Below are positions 9,038 through 19,460 of a DNA stretch of 64,000 bases, in pieces. Position 1 is the first letter of the stretch. Each line of letters starts with the position of its first letter. The stretch comes from JBGTSJ01 sp041940305 (GTDB taxonomy: Bacteria > Planctomycetota > Planctomycetia > Planctomycetales > Planctomycetaceae), in the NCBI GenBank assembly GCA_041940305.1, contig JBGTSJ010000014.1, positions 1 through 64,000 on the forward strand. Direction: 5' to 3'. The position numbers were made by a program, and so were the translations under genes. The notes below the pieces were generated by a model that saw only the letters and a program-made list of their open reading frames with translations, was not told where the DNA came from and ran no database searches.

Positions 9038-9763
9038 ATGTCGCCGGTCGCTTCGCGGCTGCTGGAAAACGTGAGGAATGTCGAGGATCGGAGTGCGACT
9101 GCCTGTGTCCGGGCCGTCGGCGAGAAGCGGACGGTTCCCCAGCTGGTCGCGGTGACGAAGTATGCCGATCTGGCGTGGGTCCGGGAGCTGGTTGCAATCG
9201 GGCACACCGTTCTGGGCGAGAGCCGCCCTCAGCAGCTCATCCAGCGAGCCGAGTTGCTGGGACCGGGCGTCGAGTGGCACCTCATCGGAACGCTGCAACG
9301 GAACAAGGTCCGCGCTGTCCTGCCACACGTGGCGCTGATCCACTCCGTCGATTCGTGGCGGTTGCTGGAGCGGATCGATTCGACCGCCGCTGAACTCGGG
9401 CTGAGACCGCGGGTCCTGTTGCAGGTCAATATCTCGGGCGAAGCCAGCAAGCATGGATTCACAGTGGACGATCTGATCGCCAGTTGGGACCAGGTCGACT
9501 TGCTTCAGCACGTGCAGATCGGCGGACTGATGACAATGGCGCCGCTGGCGGACAATCCTGACGACGCTCGTCCAACCTTTCGCGGACTGCGCGAGCTCCG
9601 CGACCGGCTCCGCACCAGGAATCGGGAAGGCGAATCGCTGCCGGAGTTGTCCATGGGGATGAGCCATGATTTCGAGGTGGCGATTGAAGAAGGGGCCACG
9701 CTGTACCGGATCGGCAGCTTGCTCTTCGACGGACTGAATGACGTGGACTCAATGCGAGCTTGA
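9038..9763 (+). CDS. YggS/PLPBP-family pyridoxal-phosphate homeostasis protein
   Basis: This 241-residue protein is a YggS/PROSC-type PLP-binding protein thought to buffer pyridoxal phosphate in the cytoplasm. The PLP lysine is Lys41 in LVAVTKYAD. VEWHLIGTLQRNK, LLQVNISGEASKHGF, IGGLMTMAPLADNP and the C-terminal signature ELSMGMSHDFEVAIEEGATLYRIG are all present. ATG 9038 is preferred because an upstream in-frame ATG (8981) would run through the rpsR terminator. The family is usually about 230 residues. Confidence 0.92.
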   Translation: MSPVASRLLENVRNVEDRSATACVRAVGEKRTVPQLVAVTKYADLAWVRELVAIGHTVLGESRPQQLIQRAELLGPGVEWHLIGTLQRNKVRAVLPHVALIHSVDSWRLLERIDSTAAELGLRPRVLLQVNISGEASKHGFTVDDLIASWDQVDLLQHVQIGGLMTMAPLADNPDDARPTFRGLRELRDRLRTRNREGESLPELSMGMSHDFEVAIEEGATLYRIGSLLFDGLNDVDSMRA

Positions 9764-10120
9764 GTGCCAGGCGGTTGCCGGCGAATCCGCGTCCGATCCG
9801 CTGCCGCGGCGTCGATTGCGATCGCGAGGAGTGTTGCCGCTTACCGAGCCTGCCCTTTCATCGCAAACATCACGGGCGCAAAGGTTTCAGTGCTTGGCAG
9901 GACTTTGTTAAATCGGCCCCGATTGAGTTGTGCGGCGGATTCCTGCTCGGGTACTCTGCGGAAGTCGCGGACGCGTCACCGATAGGTCTCTGCAGATGAG
10001 GCAGAGTAAAGCATGCCGCGACACCGGCTGTCGGGCGGTGGGAGCCGTCCGCGGAAGGACACGGAGCCGTCTCGTGGAACGCAAGGCGGCTTGCGGCCTC
10101 GCCGTACGGAATTATCCAGA
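9764..10120. other. gene-poor intergenic stretch
   Basis: About 357 bases between yggS and a small hypothetical gene hold no convincing gene, RNA or terminator. A 79-codon open frame (9760-9999) is cysteine/arginine-rich without a plausible start context and was rejected. Confidence 0.4.
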
Positions 10121-10339
10121 ATGGCAGTCGAATTGAAGGCCCCGATGAGAGCCCCTGTGCGGCAATTGTCCCGTCACGTGCCGCCCGAAGAGTTCCTCAG
10201 CTATGCCATCGGCCGGCGGAGATGGGAGCGCCTGTCGGACTCACAGCACGGACTGACCGGTCTTGTCGATCCCGACAGCGGCGAGTTCGTGTACGTCGAC
10301 TCGGTAGAACTAGACCGGTTCCGGCTGCTGTCACGCTAG
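10121..10339 (+). CDS. small hypothetical protein
   Basis: A 72-codon frame from ATG 10121 (MAVELKAPMRAPVRQ) gives a balanced sequence ending FVYVDSVELDRFRLLSR. It lacks the arginine/proline bias of shadow frames and includes a plausible amphipathic stretch, VPPEEFLSYAIGRRRWERL. I do not recognise it. It precedes the CHAD gene on the same strand by about 50 bases, so the two could be cotranscribed. An in-frame ATG at 10013 would add a low-complexity basic stretch and is not preferred. Confidence 0.4.
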   Translation: MAVELKAPMRAPVRQLSRHVPPEEFLSYAIGRRRWERLSDSQHGLTGLVDPDSGEFVYVDSVELDRFRLLSR

Positions 10340-10390
10340 CCGACCGTCCATACCGGCCCGCATCCGACGCCGGACGTTCTGCCTTCAAAA

Positions 10391-11371
10391 ATGCTTATGG
10401 CCTCGAACGTTCGAGATGTTGATGCGCCCCGCGCACAGTCGAATCAGTCGCGCCTGAGGCCGGACGCCGCTCAGATTCGCGAGCGCAACGATCAACTCGA
10501 GTCGGAGATCGCTGATCTCCTTCAGCGGCAGGTCGCCAGGCTCTGCAAGCGGCTTAAGAAGTGCGCCCAGGACGTTCAGCGGGTCAAGGCCGTCCATAAG
10601 TTGCGAACGGCCACCCGCCGCGTGGACGCCGCTCTGCGGCTGCTCGCCCCCATGCTGCCGGACGGGCGCTGCCGGCGTCTGCGAAGGAAGGTGCGAAAGG
10701 TCCGCCGCGCGGCCGGGACGCCGCGAGATCTGGATGTCCTCGTCGCGCGCCTGGCTCAGGACGCTCACACGAAGCTGGATCCACTTCCGCTCCTGGCCGA
10801 GTTGCGAAGCCGACGCGCATCAGCCGCTGACCATCTGCTCGACGTTATCGGATCGGTGGACTCGGCCACGGTGAAGAAACAGGGACGACGGCTGGCTCAC
10901 CGTGTTCGTTGGCCGTCCGAAACGAGTTCCGGGGCGCCGCAGTCGGTCGCCGACCTGCTCCGGCCGCTGCTGGAGGACTTCCGATCGGCATCCGCTGAGG
11001 ACCTTTCGTCAGCCGACAAGCTCCATGAATTCCGGAAGACCGGCAAGCGGTTGAGATATGCGATGGAGTTGTTGGGCGATGTCGAGCCCGCTGCGATTCC
11101 GGAAGGTCTGCTGGAGTCACTGACGGATCTGCAGGACCAGCTGGGATTGATCAACGATTATTCCACCGCCATCGGGGTGCTCACCGAAGCGGCGTCTGAC
11201 GCCTCTGACAAAAACGCCGCCGACGGGGCCAAGGCGGCCGCCGAAGCGGAGCAGCAGGCGTTTGAGGCCGGTCGTCACCAGTTTCTCAAATGGTGGGAAT
11301 CGCGCGGCCGGGCGCAATTGGAGAGGCGATTCCGGGAGCTCCCGCCGTCAGGCGCTGCGGCCGCGTCCTGA
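10391..11371 (+). CDS. CHAD-domain protein
   Basis: The 326-residue protein is an alpha-helical CHAD domain, a family that binds polyphosphate through a basic channel. The paired signatures are KAVHKLRTATRRVDAALRLL (about residues 64-83) and LHEFRKTGKRLRYAMELL (about 213-230), each giving the His plus basic residues expected to line the channel. A short polar N-terminal extension (about 1-30) precedes the fold. No CYTH triphosphatase domain is fused, unlike many homologues. It is convergent with the next gene. Confidence 0.88.
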   Translation: MLMASNVRDVDAPRAQSNQSRLRPDAAQIRERNDQLESEIADLLQRQVARLCKRLKKCAQDVQRVKAVHKLRTATRRVDAALRLLAPMLPDGRCRRLRRKVRKVRRAAGTPRDLDVLVARLAQDAHTKLDPLPLLAELRSRRASAADHLLDVIGSVDSATVKKQGRRLAHRVRWPSETSSGAPQSVADLLRPLLEDFRSASAEDLSSADKLHEFRKTGKRLRYAMELLGDVEPAAIPEGLLESLTDLQDQLGLINDYSTAIGVLTEAASDASDKNAADGAKAAAEAEQQAFEAGRHQFLKWWESRGRAQLERRFRELPPSGAAAAS

Positions 11372-11403
11372 AGGCTTGGGGCTGCTTCGAGCCAGCGCGA
11401 GCG

Positions 11404-12363
11404 TCACGGAATCGGGATATCGATGTCGTTTGATCCGCTCTCGACGACGTGAGTGTCATTATTCCCGTAGCCGTATTTCGTCTGAGCGGGCACCCGTTCC
11501 CTGCCGTCCGGGCCAATCAACGTCACCCAGACTCGGTTCTTCCCGACGACCGCCCCGCGGACTCCTTCGGTATACATCAGGTCGTATGATCCATCTTCGC
11601 CGGTGATGGCTGTCGCCGTGCTGGCCTTCACATCCATGGGCTCGAACATGACCTGCGCGCCGGCCAGAGGCTCGCCCCCCTTGGTGACGACGCCTCGCAC
11701 TCGCGCCAGGTCCGGCAGATCGAGACCGCCGCCGGCCATATAGTTCGAGAATGCGTAGAGGACCACGATGAGCACGACAGCGCCCCCCATCGCTGGACCA
11801 AATCGCAACAGCAGTTCCTTGAATTCCTGCTTCCAGTCGATGCCCGGCTCGGCCCGATCTTCCGGCATCTGAGCGGCGCGAACGCGGCTCTCCTCCATCG
11901 TTTTGGTGAGCAGATCTTTTGCGTTGGCGGACGCATCCACGCGCAGCATGGCGTCCGCCGTTTGCGCGGCCGATCCGGCGTCTGCTTTACTGAGTCGTGT
12001 CTTGCGCGGCGGTGGCGGAGGCGGATCGTCCTCTTCGTCGGCTTCCGGCTCCACGGGCGCCCGCTTCCGCACGACGGGCTTCGGCGATGCGGCAGGTTCA
12101 GCGGCCGCTGGCGGAGACGCCGTGGCTTTTCGCGGCTTTCCGCCGTCATCCATAAGGAATGCGACAGGATCGAACTCGGCATCGTCCGCTGTTTCGGCAG
12201 AGGTCTCCGAAGGCCCTGCCGCCGCGTCACTGACACTCTCCGGCTCCGGGGGCGGCACCACAAACTCCGTCTTGCATTTGGGGCAGCGACCGTCGGTGCC
12301 GGCCAGGGCGTCCTTGATCTTGAGGACGGACCCGCACGTCTCGCATTTGTAACGAATGGTCAT
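11404..12363 (-). CDS. zinc-ribbon membrane protein with carboxypeptidase-regulatory-like domain
   Basis: From ATG 12363 this 319-residue protein begins with a zinc ribbon (CETCG, then CPKC, residues about 7-28), the MJ0042-type motif common in planctomycetes. A long acidic/proline linker (about 35-190) follows. One membrane segment lies near residues 210-230 (MGGAVVLIVVLYAFSNYMAG). The C-terminal part (about 237-319) is a carboxypeptidase-regulatory/transthyretin-like beta domain (RVRGVVTKGGEPLAGAQVMFEP, then GEDGSYDLMYTEGVRGAVVG). The layout puts the ribbon inside and the beta domain outside. It follows the DUF1559 gene on the same strand, a pairing often seen in this phylum, but a hairpin separates them. 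The upstream ORF extension to 12435 is not preferred. Confidence 0.75.
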   Translation of the reverse strand: MTIRYKCETCGSVLKIKDALAGTDGRCPKCKTEFVVPPPEPESVSDAAAGPSETSAETADDAEFDPVAFLMDDGGKPRKATASPPAAAEPAASPKPVVRKRAPVEPEADEEDDPPPPPPRKTRLSKADAGSAAQTADAMLRVDASANAKDLLTKTMEESRVRAAQMPEDRAEPGIDWKQEFKELLLRFGPAMGGAVVLIVVLYAFSNYMAGGGLDLPDLARVRGVVTKGGEPLAGAQVMFEPMDVKASTATAITGEDGSYDLMYTEGVRGAVVGKNRVWVTLIGPDGRERVPAQTKYGYGNNDTHVVESGSNDIDIPIP

Positions 12364-12477
12364 GGCGACAAAACTGATGATCGGAAAGAGCTCAGACGAC
12401 TGCCGGCTGCGACAGGCGATCGATTCCGTCGGCAATGCACTTCCAGTCTCGCCGATGAACGACCGCGCGTAAAGAAA

Positions 12478-12501
12478 CCCGGTTCCCGTGGAGGAACCGG
12501 G
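12478..12501 (-). terminator. intrinsic terminator after the DUF1559 gene
   Basis: Perfect 9-base arms at 12478-12486 and 12493-12501 (CCCGGTTCC and its complement) with a 6-base loop. Read on the minus strand they are followed by TTTCTTTACG. It lies 27 bases past the DUF1559 stop. Confidence 0.7.
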
Positions 12502-12527
12502 CTTCGGCGTGCGACCGCGGCAGCAAT

Positions 12528-13577
<1,050 letters not shown>

Positions 13578-13889
13578 GACTCACTCCACTTCACGGGGAC
13601 GGTACCGGGATAGGAACGACGATCGAATCGTAGCACAGCAAATGCACTCGGTGCGGACGGGCCCGATCTGCCCGCGTCGTCGTTTTCTCTCCTACGTCGC
13701 GCGTCGCAAGCGTCGGAGTTGGGTTGGAGCGGCTTCAGGCCTTAGCCGGCGGCGTCGCCAACGTGCGACCTCCGCTGCCCGGCGCGCAAGGCATCCAACT
13801 CAATCTATGATGCGGCCACGCGGGGGATGGTGTCAAGCCGAATGCGATTGCGGCTGACATCATTTCCTCGCAGATTCTCCGTACTCAAC
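13578..13889. other. intergenic region upstream of the pilin gene
   Basis: About 312 bases between the start of the pilin gene and the end of the channel gene, both on the minus strand. It should hold the pilin promoter and the end of the channel transcript. I see no clear promoter boxes, hairpin or gene. Confidence 0.4.
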
Positions 13890-16800
13890 TCAATCACGAC
13901 GCACCCCGTCGGAGTCTTTCGCGGCAGGCGAATGCGCATGTTCCGGACGGGATGCACCATTCGATCCCGACCGCAGCAGACCCTCGGGGATCGTGCGGAC
14001 GTGCAAATCCCGCTGCGGGAAGGGGATTTCGATCCCGGACTTTGCCAGCTCGCGATGTATGGCCGAGTTCAGATCGTGCGTCGTCGGCAACCGCTTGTCG
14101 AGGCTCGGCAGGTACACGAAGATCATGTAGTTCAGCGAGCTGTCCCCGAAGCCCTCGAACGTGATCACCGGCGGCGGGTCGTCCAGCACGGCCGGGTGCT
14201 CCCGCAGCACGCGCCTGAGAATCTCGGTGACCTGCTCGGTATCCGAACCGTACGCCACTCCGACGCGGATCGTCAGCCGGGTCAGAGTGTCTGAGAGCGT
14301 CCAGTTCAGCAGTTTGCCGGTAATGAACTCCTTGTTCGGCACCACGTAGTCCTTGCGGTCCCAGTCGGTGATGGTCGTGGCGCGGATCCGAATGCGGCTG
14401 ACGACGCCGCTGACGTTGTCGATCGTCACCACGTCTCCCACGCGCACCGGCTGCTCGAACAGGATGATCAGACCCGACACGAAGTTGGCGAAGATTTCCT
14501 GCAGGCCGAAGCCCAGGCCGACGGTGAGGGCTGCGGCCAGCCATTGCACTTTGGACCAGCCGATGCCGATCGCCTGCGCGGCCAGAATGATGCCGAACAG
14601 CACGATCAGGTATCTCGTGACGGACGACACCGCATAGCGATAGGAGGCATCCAGCGGCAGCCGCTGCAGAATCGAGATTTCCAGCAGGCCGGGCAGGTTC
14701 CGCGCTGCGGTGAACGTCAGGAACACGAGCAGCAGCGACCACAACACGTTGACCGCGGTGATCGTCCGGACGCGCGTGACCTCGCGGACTTCCGTGCTGC
14801 CGTCTTCCAGCTCGCGGGACTCCTGGACCGTTTCGTAGGTGTCCCAGCCCCAGCGGTCGAGGTAATTGAGCGCGGGCAGTACGTCGACCCAGATCAGCCA
14901 CAGGCCGGTGATCGACAGGATCAGCAGCGTCGTGTTCACCAGCCGCTGCGTCTGGCGGCTGATGATCGAAAGGTCCGCCTCCTCTTCGACGGCGACTTCC
15001 GGAATGTCGGACGGACCCTCGTCGTCCTCTGACTCGGCGGCCGCCTCCTGCGCGGCGGCCTGGCGCTGCCGCAACTGATCAATCCGCAGCCGGCGATGCC
15101 GCAGCATCAGCCAGCGGTACAGCATCGCCCGAATCAACAGCGCCGTCAGCAGAAGGCACGCGGTGACTTCAACTTTGAAAATCAACTGCTGTGCCGTGTA
15201 GTAGTAGCCGATCGCCGTCATCACGATCAGCGAGATGGGGACCGCCACGCCGGCCAGCCAGATCGCGCCGCGGAGCCGGTCGATCCATCCGCCGGATGCG
15301 TACGCGGCATGGTCGCGAAGCACGCCGGTCGAGGGCCGGAGCAGCCGCTGAACGCAGATGAGCGTCACGAGCACCGCGGCGATGAACAGCAGCATCTCCA
15401 GCGCATCGGTCTCTCCGCCGGAGCCGCGTTCGCGGGAGGCGAACATCCCCAGCAGGATCCCGAGCGGCACGCCGATCAGGATCAGCACCCGGAATGTGCT
15501 TCTGAGCAGCCCGACGCTGTGTCCGGACCACTCGAAGTGCGCCTCGGCGAGCCCGTGCCTCCGCCACGTTTGGCGGAAGCATTCAAAAATCAGGTAAGCG
15601 ACGCCGAGCCCGGCCAGGTGCCGGCCGAACTCCGCCACCTCGAGCGTCGCGAACTCGGAATTCGCCAGCCGCCAACTGAAGAACAGCATCAGCCCGGGCC
15701 AGGGAATGGAGATCAGCAGGCTCAGCCACCAGGCATGCAGCGTGGGACCGAAGTGGGTTTGCCCGCGCGCCTGGGCGGTTTTCGCCAGCTCCCGGATGCG
15801 GCGGCGGATTTTTCCGCCACGGACCATCAGCAGCAGCCATGCGACGGCGAACAGTCCCCACCAGATGGAATGCGTCGGAATGTCGAGTTCGAGGGTCGCA
15901 CCGATCTCGCGCGGCAGCCGCATGCTCAGCAGCCACAGCAGGGCCAGCTTGTCTCCCTTGAGGCCGGTCCAGGTCAGGGGGCGATGGCTGCGGATCCAGA
16001 GAATATGTTCGTCGATGAAAGCGGCATACTTTTCGTTCTCCAGAACCAACTGCCGCTCGATGCCGTCAAGTTCGTCCAGCGTCTCGGTATATCCTTCGAG
16101 GGCCTGCACCGCATCCGTCAGATAGGTTCGTCGCCGTTCCAGCTCCTGGCGGATGAGCGCGGGATCGACCTCCGCATTCTGCGGGAATAGATCGAGGGTC
16201 TGCTCGATTTCGGTCTCGAGATCGGGGAGCGAATTGAGCTGGTCATTGAGGTCGAGATAGTCCAGCTGCGCCTGTTCGAAGACGGCGAAGCGTGCATCCA
16301 TCCGCCGCTGAATCACCCGGATGTCTTCCAGTTCCTGCCGTTGCTGGCGTAAGCGAAGTCCCAGCGACGGAGTCAGCCCGACGAGTTCGACACGGGTGCT
16401 GGCCTGCTCGTACTGCTTCTCGACGTCCTGCAACGTCTGCCGCACGACGTCCAGCCGGTCCACATATTTCTGCCGCTCCTGGCGGACGTCGAACTCCTTG
16501 CGTGCGTGCAGCAGGGATTGCTCGACGATCGGCTCCAGGACGGAGCGCACCGACTGCGGGAGCGCATCGAGCGCCGTCTGCGCCTGCTTCACGCGGTCCG
16601 CTGCGATCGCCCGGCGACGCTTCGCCAGTTCCTGTTCGAGCGCCTCGACGAATTTCTTCTGCCGCCCGATCTTTGTGTCCAGCAGCTCCCGGCGCAGCCG
16701 CGGCAGCTCCAGGGGATCCTCGGCGTCATACAGCGCCAGTTCGGCTTCGGCGAGATCCTCCTGCCGTTCCAGCGCCTCTTTCCGCGCCTGTTGCTGCAAT

Positions 16801-17414
16801 TGAACAGCGTTCACGACCATCGCCGGATCCCCGTTGGTCGGGGGTGACTGCAACTGCTGCGTCAGGACGGCGATCTCGCCCGGCAGCGCACGCAGCTGCT
16901 CGCGCAACGCCTTGCGCCGAGCGCTGCGCGCCTGCGGGTCTGACAGCTTGGATTTCTCCGCGTTGAGTCCGGCGAGTTCCTGCTGCGCCTGCGCGAGCGC
17001 CGGCTCCAGCCCCTGTCCACCTGGAATCCGCGACGGAGGTTGCTCCCGAAGATTCGCCAGCTCCGTCGTCAACTCGCGGGCCTTAGACTCGACCTGTGCG
17101 GCCCGCTCCATGTATTGAGCGGTGAGCAGCTCTGAGTCCGTGGCCGACTTCAGGTCCGCCTGTGCCGCGCGAAGGGCCTGCTCGATCTTGGTCCGGACGT
17201 CCTCCGAGAGATCGGTGGCGCCGGCCAGCTGCTGCTCCAGGTCGGTCACCTGCTGCCGCAGAGTATCCCCATTGCCGGCCGCCGGGCCGGCGTCTGGGAC
17301 GGTTCCATTGGAGGGGGGCGCCTGCTGTGCAGTCGCCATCGCGCACGCGGCGAGCACGATCCATCCCGCCACGAACCGCGCGCGCGGGCTCCCTCCCGGG
17401 CGAGTCCTGAGCAT
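13890..17414 (-). CDS. large mechanosensitive channel of the MscK/MscS type
   Basis: This 1174-residue protein is a large MscS-family channel that relieves osmotic downshock. A signal peptide (about 1-29) precedes a long periplasmic coiled-coil region (about 40-460) rich in Gln, Leu and Arg. Several membrane segments follow (about 500-900), with a charged insert near 770-800. The MscS core is at the C-terminus: GLGFGLQEIFANFVSG near residues 962-977 is the pore helix, followed by LFEQPVRVGDVVTI and the beta domain with TTITDWDRKDYVVPNKEFITG, then VAYGSDTEQVTEIL. Length and order match MscK/YbdG-like giants (about 1100 residues). Confidence 0.92.
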   Translation of the reverse strand: MLRTRPGGSPRARFVAGWIVLAACAMATAQQAPPSNGTVPDAGPAAGNGDTLRQQVTDLEQQLAGATDLSEDVRTKIEQALRAAQADLKSATDSELLTAQYMERAAQVESKARELTTELANLREQPPSRIPGGQGLEPALAQAQQELAGLNAEKSKLSDPQARSARRKALREQLRALPGEIAVLTQQLQSPPTNGDPAMVVNAVQLQQQARKEALERQEDLAEAELALYDAEDPLELPRLRRELLDTKIGRQKKFVEALEQELAKRRRAIAADRVKQAQTALDALPQSVRSVLEPIVEQSLLHARKEFDVRQERQKYVDRLDVVRQTLQDVEKQYEQASTRVELVGLTPSLGLRLRQQRQELEDIRVIQRRMDARFAVFEQAQLDYLDLNDQLNSLPDLETEIEQTLDLFPQNAEVDPALIRQELERRRTYLTDAVQALEGYTETLDELDGIERQLVLENEKYAAFIDEHILWIRSHRPLTWTGLKGDKLALLWLLSMRLPREIGATLELDIPTHSIWWGLFAVAWLLLMVRGGKIRRRIRELAKTAQARGQTHFGPTLHAWWLSLLISIPWPGLMLFFSWRLANSEFATLEVAEFGRHLAGLGVAYLIFECFRQTWRRHGLAEAHFEWSGHSVGLLRSTFRVLILIGVPLGILLGMFASRERGSGGETDALEMLLFIAAVLVTLICVQRLLRPSTGVLRDHAAYASGGWIDRLRGAIWLAGVAVPISLIVMTAIGYYYTAQQLIFKVEVTACLLLTALLIRAMLYRWLMLRHRRLRIDQLRQRQAAAQEAAAESEDDEGPSDIPEVAVEEEADLSIISRQTQRLVNTTLLILSITGLWLIWVDVLPALNYLDRWGWDTYETVQESRELEDGSTEVREVTRVRTITAVNVLWSLLLVFLTFTAARNLPGLLEISILQRLPLDASYRYAVSSVTRYLIVLFGIILAAQAIGIGWSKVQWLAAALTVGLGFGLQEIFANFVSGLIILFEQPVRVGDVVTIDNVSGVVSRIRIRATTITDWDRKDYVVPNKEFITGKLLNWTLSDTLTRLTIRVGVAYGSDTEQVTEILRRVLREHPAVLDDPPPVITFEGFGDSSLNYMIFVYLPSLDKRLPTTHDLNSAIHRELAKSGIEIPFPQRDLHVRTIPEGLLRSGSNGASRPEHAHSPAAKDSDGVRRD

Positions 17415-17587
17415 CGAATCCCTTCCTTCCGCAATTCCCTGTCAGCGCTGCAATCTCCGGCGCGCCGCCGGGCGCGACGCATGATAGCGAATCGCCCCCG
17501 ATTCCCGCGGCAATGCCCGGCAATTCCTGAAGTTTTCGTCGATTTCTCGATCGTTCCTCGGCATGGCTGTGCAACGCGTGCAGCCAG

Positions 17588-18337
17588 TCATCCGTACAGT
17601 TGATACGCCTCCGCGCTCTTCAGCTTGCGGGCCCGGATGCGGTCATCCGGAAGCTTTTCGCCGTTCGGGTCCAGATACACGCGCCCAGTTTTCTTCCCGT
17701 CGACCACGTTCATCACGTGGATGTTGAAGATGAAGGCCGTCTCGCTGGTTGCGGTGAACCAGTGGACGTTATCCTTCTCATCAGACACCGTCGAGCACTC
17801 GCCGACGGTGAAGGCTCGATCGATGGTCGGGCGGATGATCATGTGTTCGCGGGCATCCTCCAGCCGGTCGTAGTGGCGTCCCTGAAAGTCTCCTTTGAGA
17901 ATCAGGAACGCCGTCGCCATGTTGTCGTGCCCGTGCGGGACAACCGACCGTCCTTTCGAGAGCGCGAACACCTGGTGTCCAAAAACCAGTTCGGTCGGCA
18001 GACCATCCACCTGCGGCAGCGTCGCCTTCAATGAACGCTCTCCCTGCTCCCGGAACTCCACATCGGCCGTCAGCTTCTCGAAGTCGATGAACTTCAGCAG
18101 GTCCGGCAGCTCGACCTGTCCAAAGAGTTCCTCAACCTGCTTCTGCCATTCCAGCGCGGTGAGCTGTTCCTGCTTCAGGTCCCGCCCCATCGCATCCAGC
18201 TTCGCCAGCCAGGCGGCTGCGGTTGGTTTGACCTCCTCCGCGAGTGCATCGCGCGAGAAGACAGTCTCCAGCAGCGAGAACGTGAGCAGCGAACCGAGCA
18301 TGTCCTGCGTAAACGCACGGCGTGAGAGCTGACGCAT
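17588..18337 (-). CDS. Tat-exported cupin-fold protein
   Basis: From ATG 18337 the 249-residue product starts MRQLSRRAFTQDM, a twin-arginine signal (Arg6-Arg7, then a hydrophobic stretch LGSLLTFSLLETVF), so it is probably exported folded. The C-terminal half contains a cupin-like segment (VVPHGHDNMATAFLILKGDFQGRHYDRL) with two possible metal histidines, followed by VHWFTATSETAFIFNIHVMNV. I do not recognise a specific enzyme; dioxygenase-like or binding roles are both possible. An upstream extension to 18451 would hide the Tat signal and is rejected. Confidence 0.7.
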   Translation of the reverse strand: MRQLSRRAFTQDMLGSLLTFSLLETVFSRDALAEEVKPTAAAWLAKLDAMGRDLKQEQLTALEWQKQVEELFGQVELPDLLKFIDFEKLTADVEFREQGERSLKATLPQVDGLPTELVFGHQVFALSKGRSVVPHGHDNMATAFLILKGDFQGRHYDRLEDAREHMIIRPTIDRAFTVGECSTVSDEKDNVHWFTATSETAFIFNIHVMNVVDGKKTGRVYLDPNGEKLPDDRIRARKLKSAEAYQLYG

Positions 18338-18503
18338 GGGATCTGGTCCTGTCTGGAGTTGAAAGCGGCGGAAACCTTCGCCGACCGCCGAAGCGGCGCC
18401 CGCAGTGTACCGCCCGCCGGGCCGCGCGTGCACAGTCAGTCGTCGGTTCAAAATGTCTTCGGACGGCCCGCGGGGCCGAACAGGTCGTCCTGCTTCCAGA
18501 GAC

Positions 18504-19313
18504 TTACGACTCGGCGGCTTGCAGATGTCGCCGAACGATCGTCAGCATCGATTCGTGGAGTGCGGCGTTGGATGCCAGCACGTGCGACTTCGCCAGCGGC
18601 AGGGCGTCCCCAGCGCAGGTGGTGACACGGCCTCCCGCCTCCTCCACGAACAGCCGGCCGGCGGCGAAGTCCCAGGGGGACAGCTGGTACTCGAAGAAGG
18701 CGCCGTACAGACCGGTCCCCACATGGCACAAGTCGAGGGCCGCCGTGCCGAATCGCCGGATGCCGTGGATCTGCTGCCGGAACAGGTCGGCGATCGCCGC
18801 CAGCGTCGCCTCCATCATGGCTCCGCGATCGTAATAAAACCCGACCCCCACGAGCACGTCGCTCAACTGCGCGGCCTGCGACACACTGACCCGCTCTCCA
18901 TTGTGCCATGCCCCCTGCCCGGCCGAGGCCTCATACCAGTCGTCGCGGATCGGATTCCAGACAACTCCACACTGCGGAGCCCCCTGCCGGTAGTAGGCGA
19001 TCGACACCGCGAAGTGCGGGACCTGGTGCGCGAAGTTGGTCGTCCCGTCCAGCGGATCGACAATCCACAGATCGTCCGCCGACAGGTCGGCGGTCTGCCC
19101 TTCCTCTCCCAGGATCTCGTGGTTGGGAAAGGTCCGCCGGATGAGAGCGACGATCGCCGCTTCCGACGCCAGATCGGCGTCGGTCACCAGTTCGACCGTG
19201 TGTTTGGTGCGGACCGCAATCGCTCGACGGAACTGATCTCGCAGGATCTCCCCGCCGCACCGCGCCGCCTCACGCGCGATCTCCAGTTCGCGTGTCGCCG
19301 CAATCGCCGCCAT
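18504..19313 (-). CDS. inositol monophosphatase family phosphatase
   Basis: The 269-residue enzyme belongs to the IMPase/CysQ/FBPase superfamily of Mg-dependent phosphatases. GEEG (residues 69-72), DPLDGTTNFAH (Asp86, Asp89) and the distal metal ligand in WDFAAGRLFVEEAGG are all intact, and VTDADLASEAAI is present near the start. Start ATG 19313 (MAAIAATRELEIA) fits the family; the upstream frame to 19373 lies in the divergent promoter region shared with the deacetylase-like gene. The substrate could be inositol phosphate, histidinol phosphate or PAP; the sequence does not settle this. Confidence 0.9.
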   Translation of the reverse strand: MAAIAATRELEIAREAARCGGEILRDQFRRAIAVRTKHTVELVTDADLASEAAIVALIRRTFPNHEILGEEGQTADLSADDLWIVDPLDGTTNFAHQVPHFAVSIAYYRQGAPQCGVVWNPIRDDWYEASAGQGAWHNGERVSVSQAAQLSDVLVGVGFYYDRGAMMEATLAAIADLFRQQIHGIRRFGTAALDLCHVGTGLYGAFFEYQLSPWDFAAGRLFVEEAGGRVTTCAGDALPLAKSHVLASNAALHESMLTIVRRHLQAAES

Positions 19314-19460
19314 GCTCCCGTTCCTGTCGGACAACTGAATTATTCTCTCAGCACGATATCGTACAGTCGCCACGGCGGGCAGGTCTCCGCGAACAGATCA
19401 ACCGGCGCGACGCGGCACCCCCGTTTCGTTAGACTCCACCCGACAGCACCCCGGAGCACC

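Noticed and set aside
9760..9999. 79-codon plus-strand frame after yggS
   Set aside because: It has no good ribosome site, no recognisable pattern and a shadow-like composition.
18405..19460. N-terminal extension of the deacetylase-family frame
   Set aside because: The extension is Arg/Gly-rich, antisense to the phosphatase gene, and homology begins at the ATG 19461.
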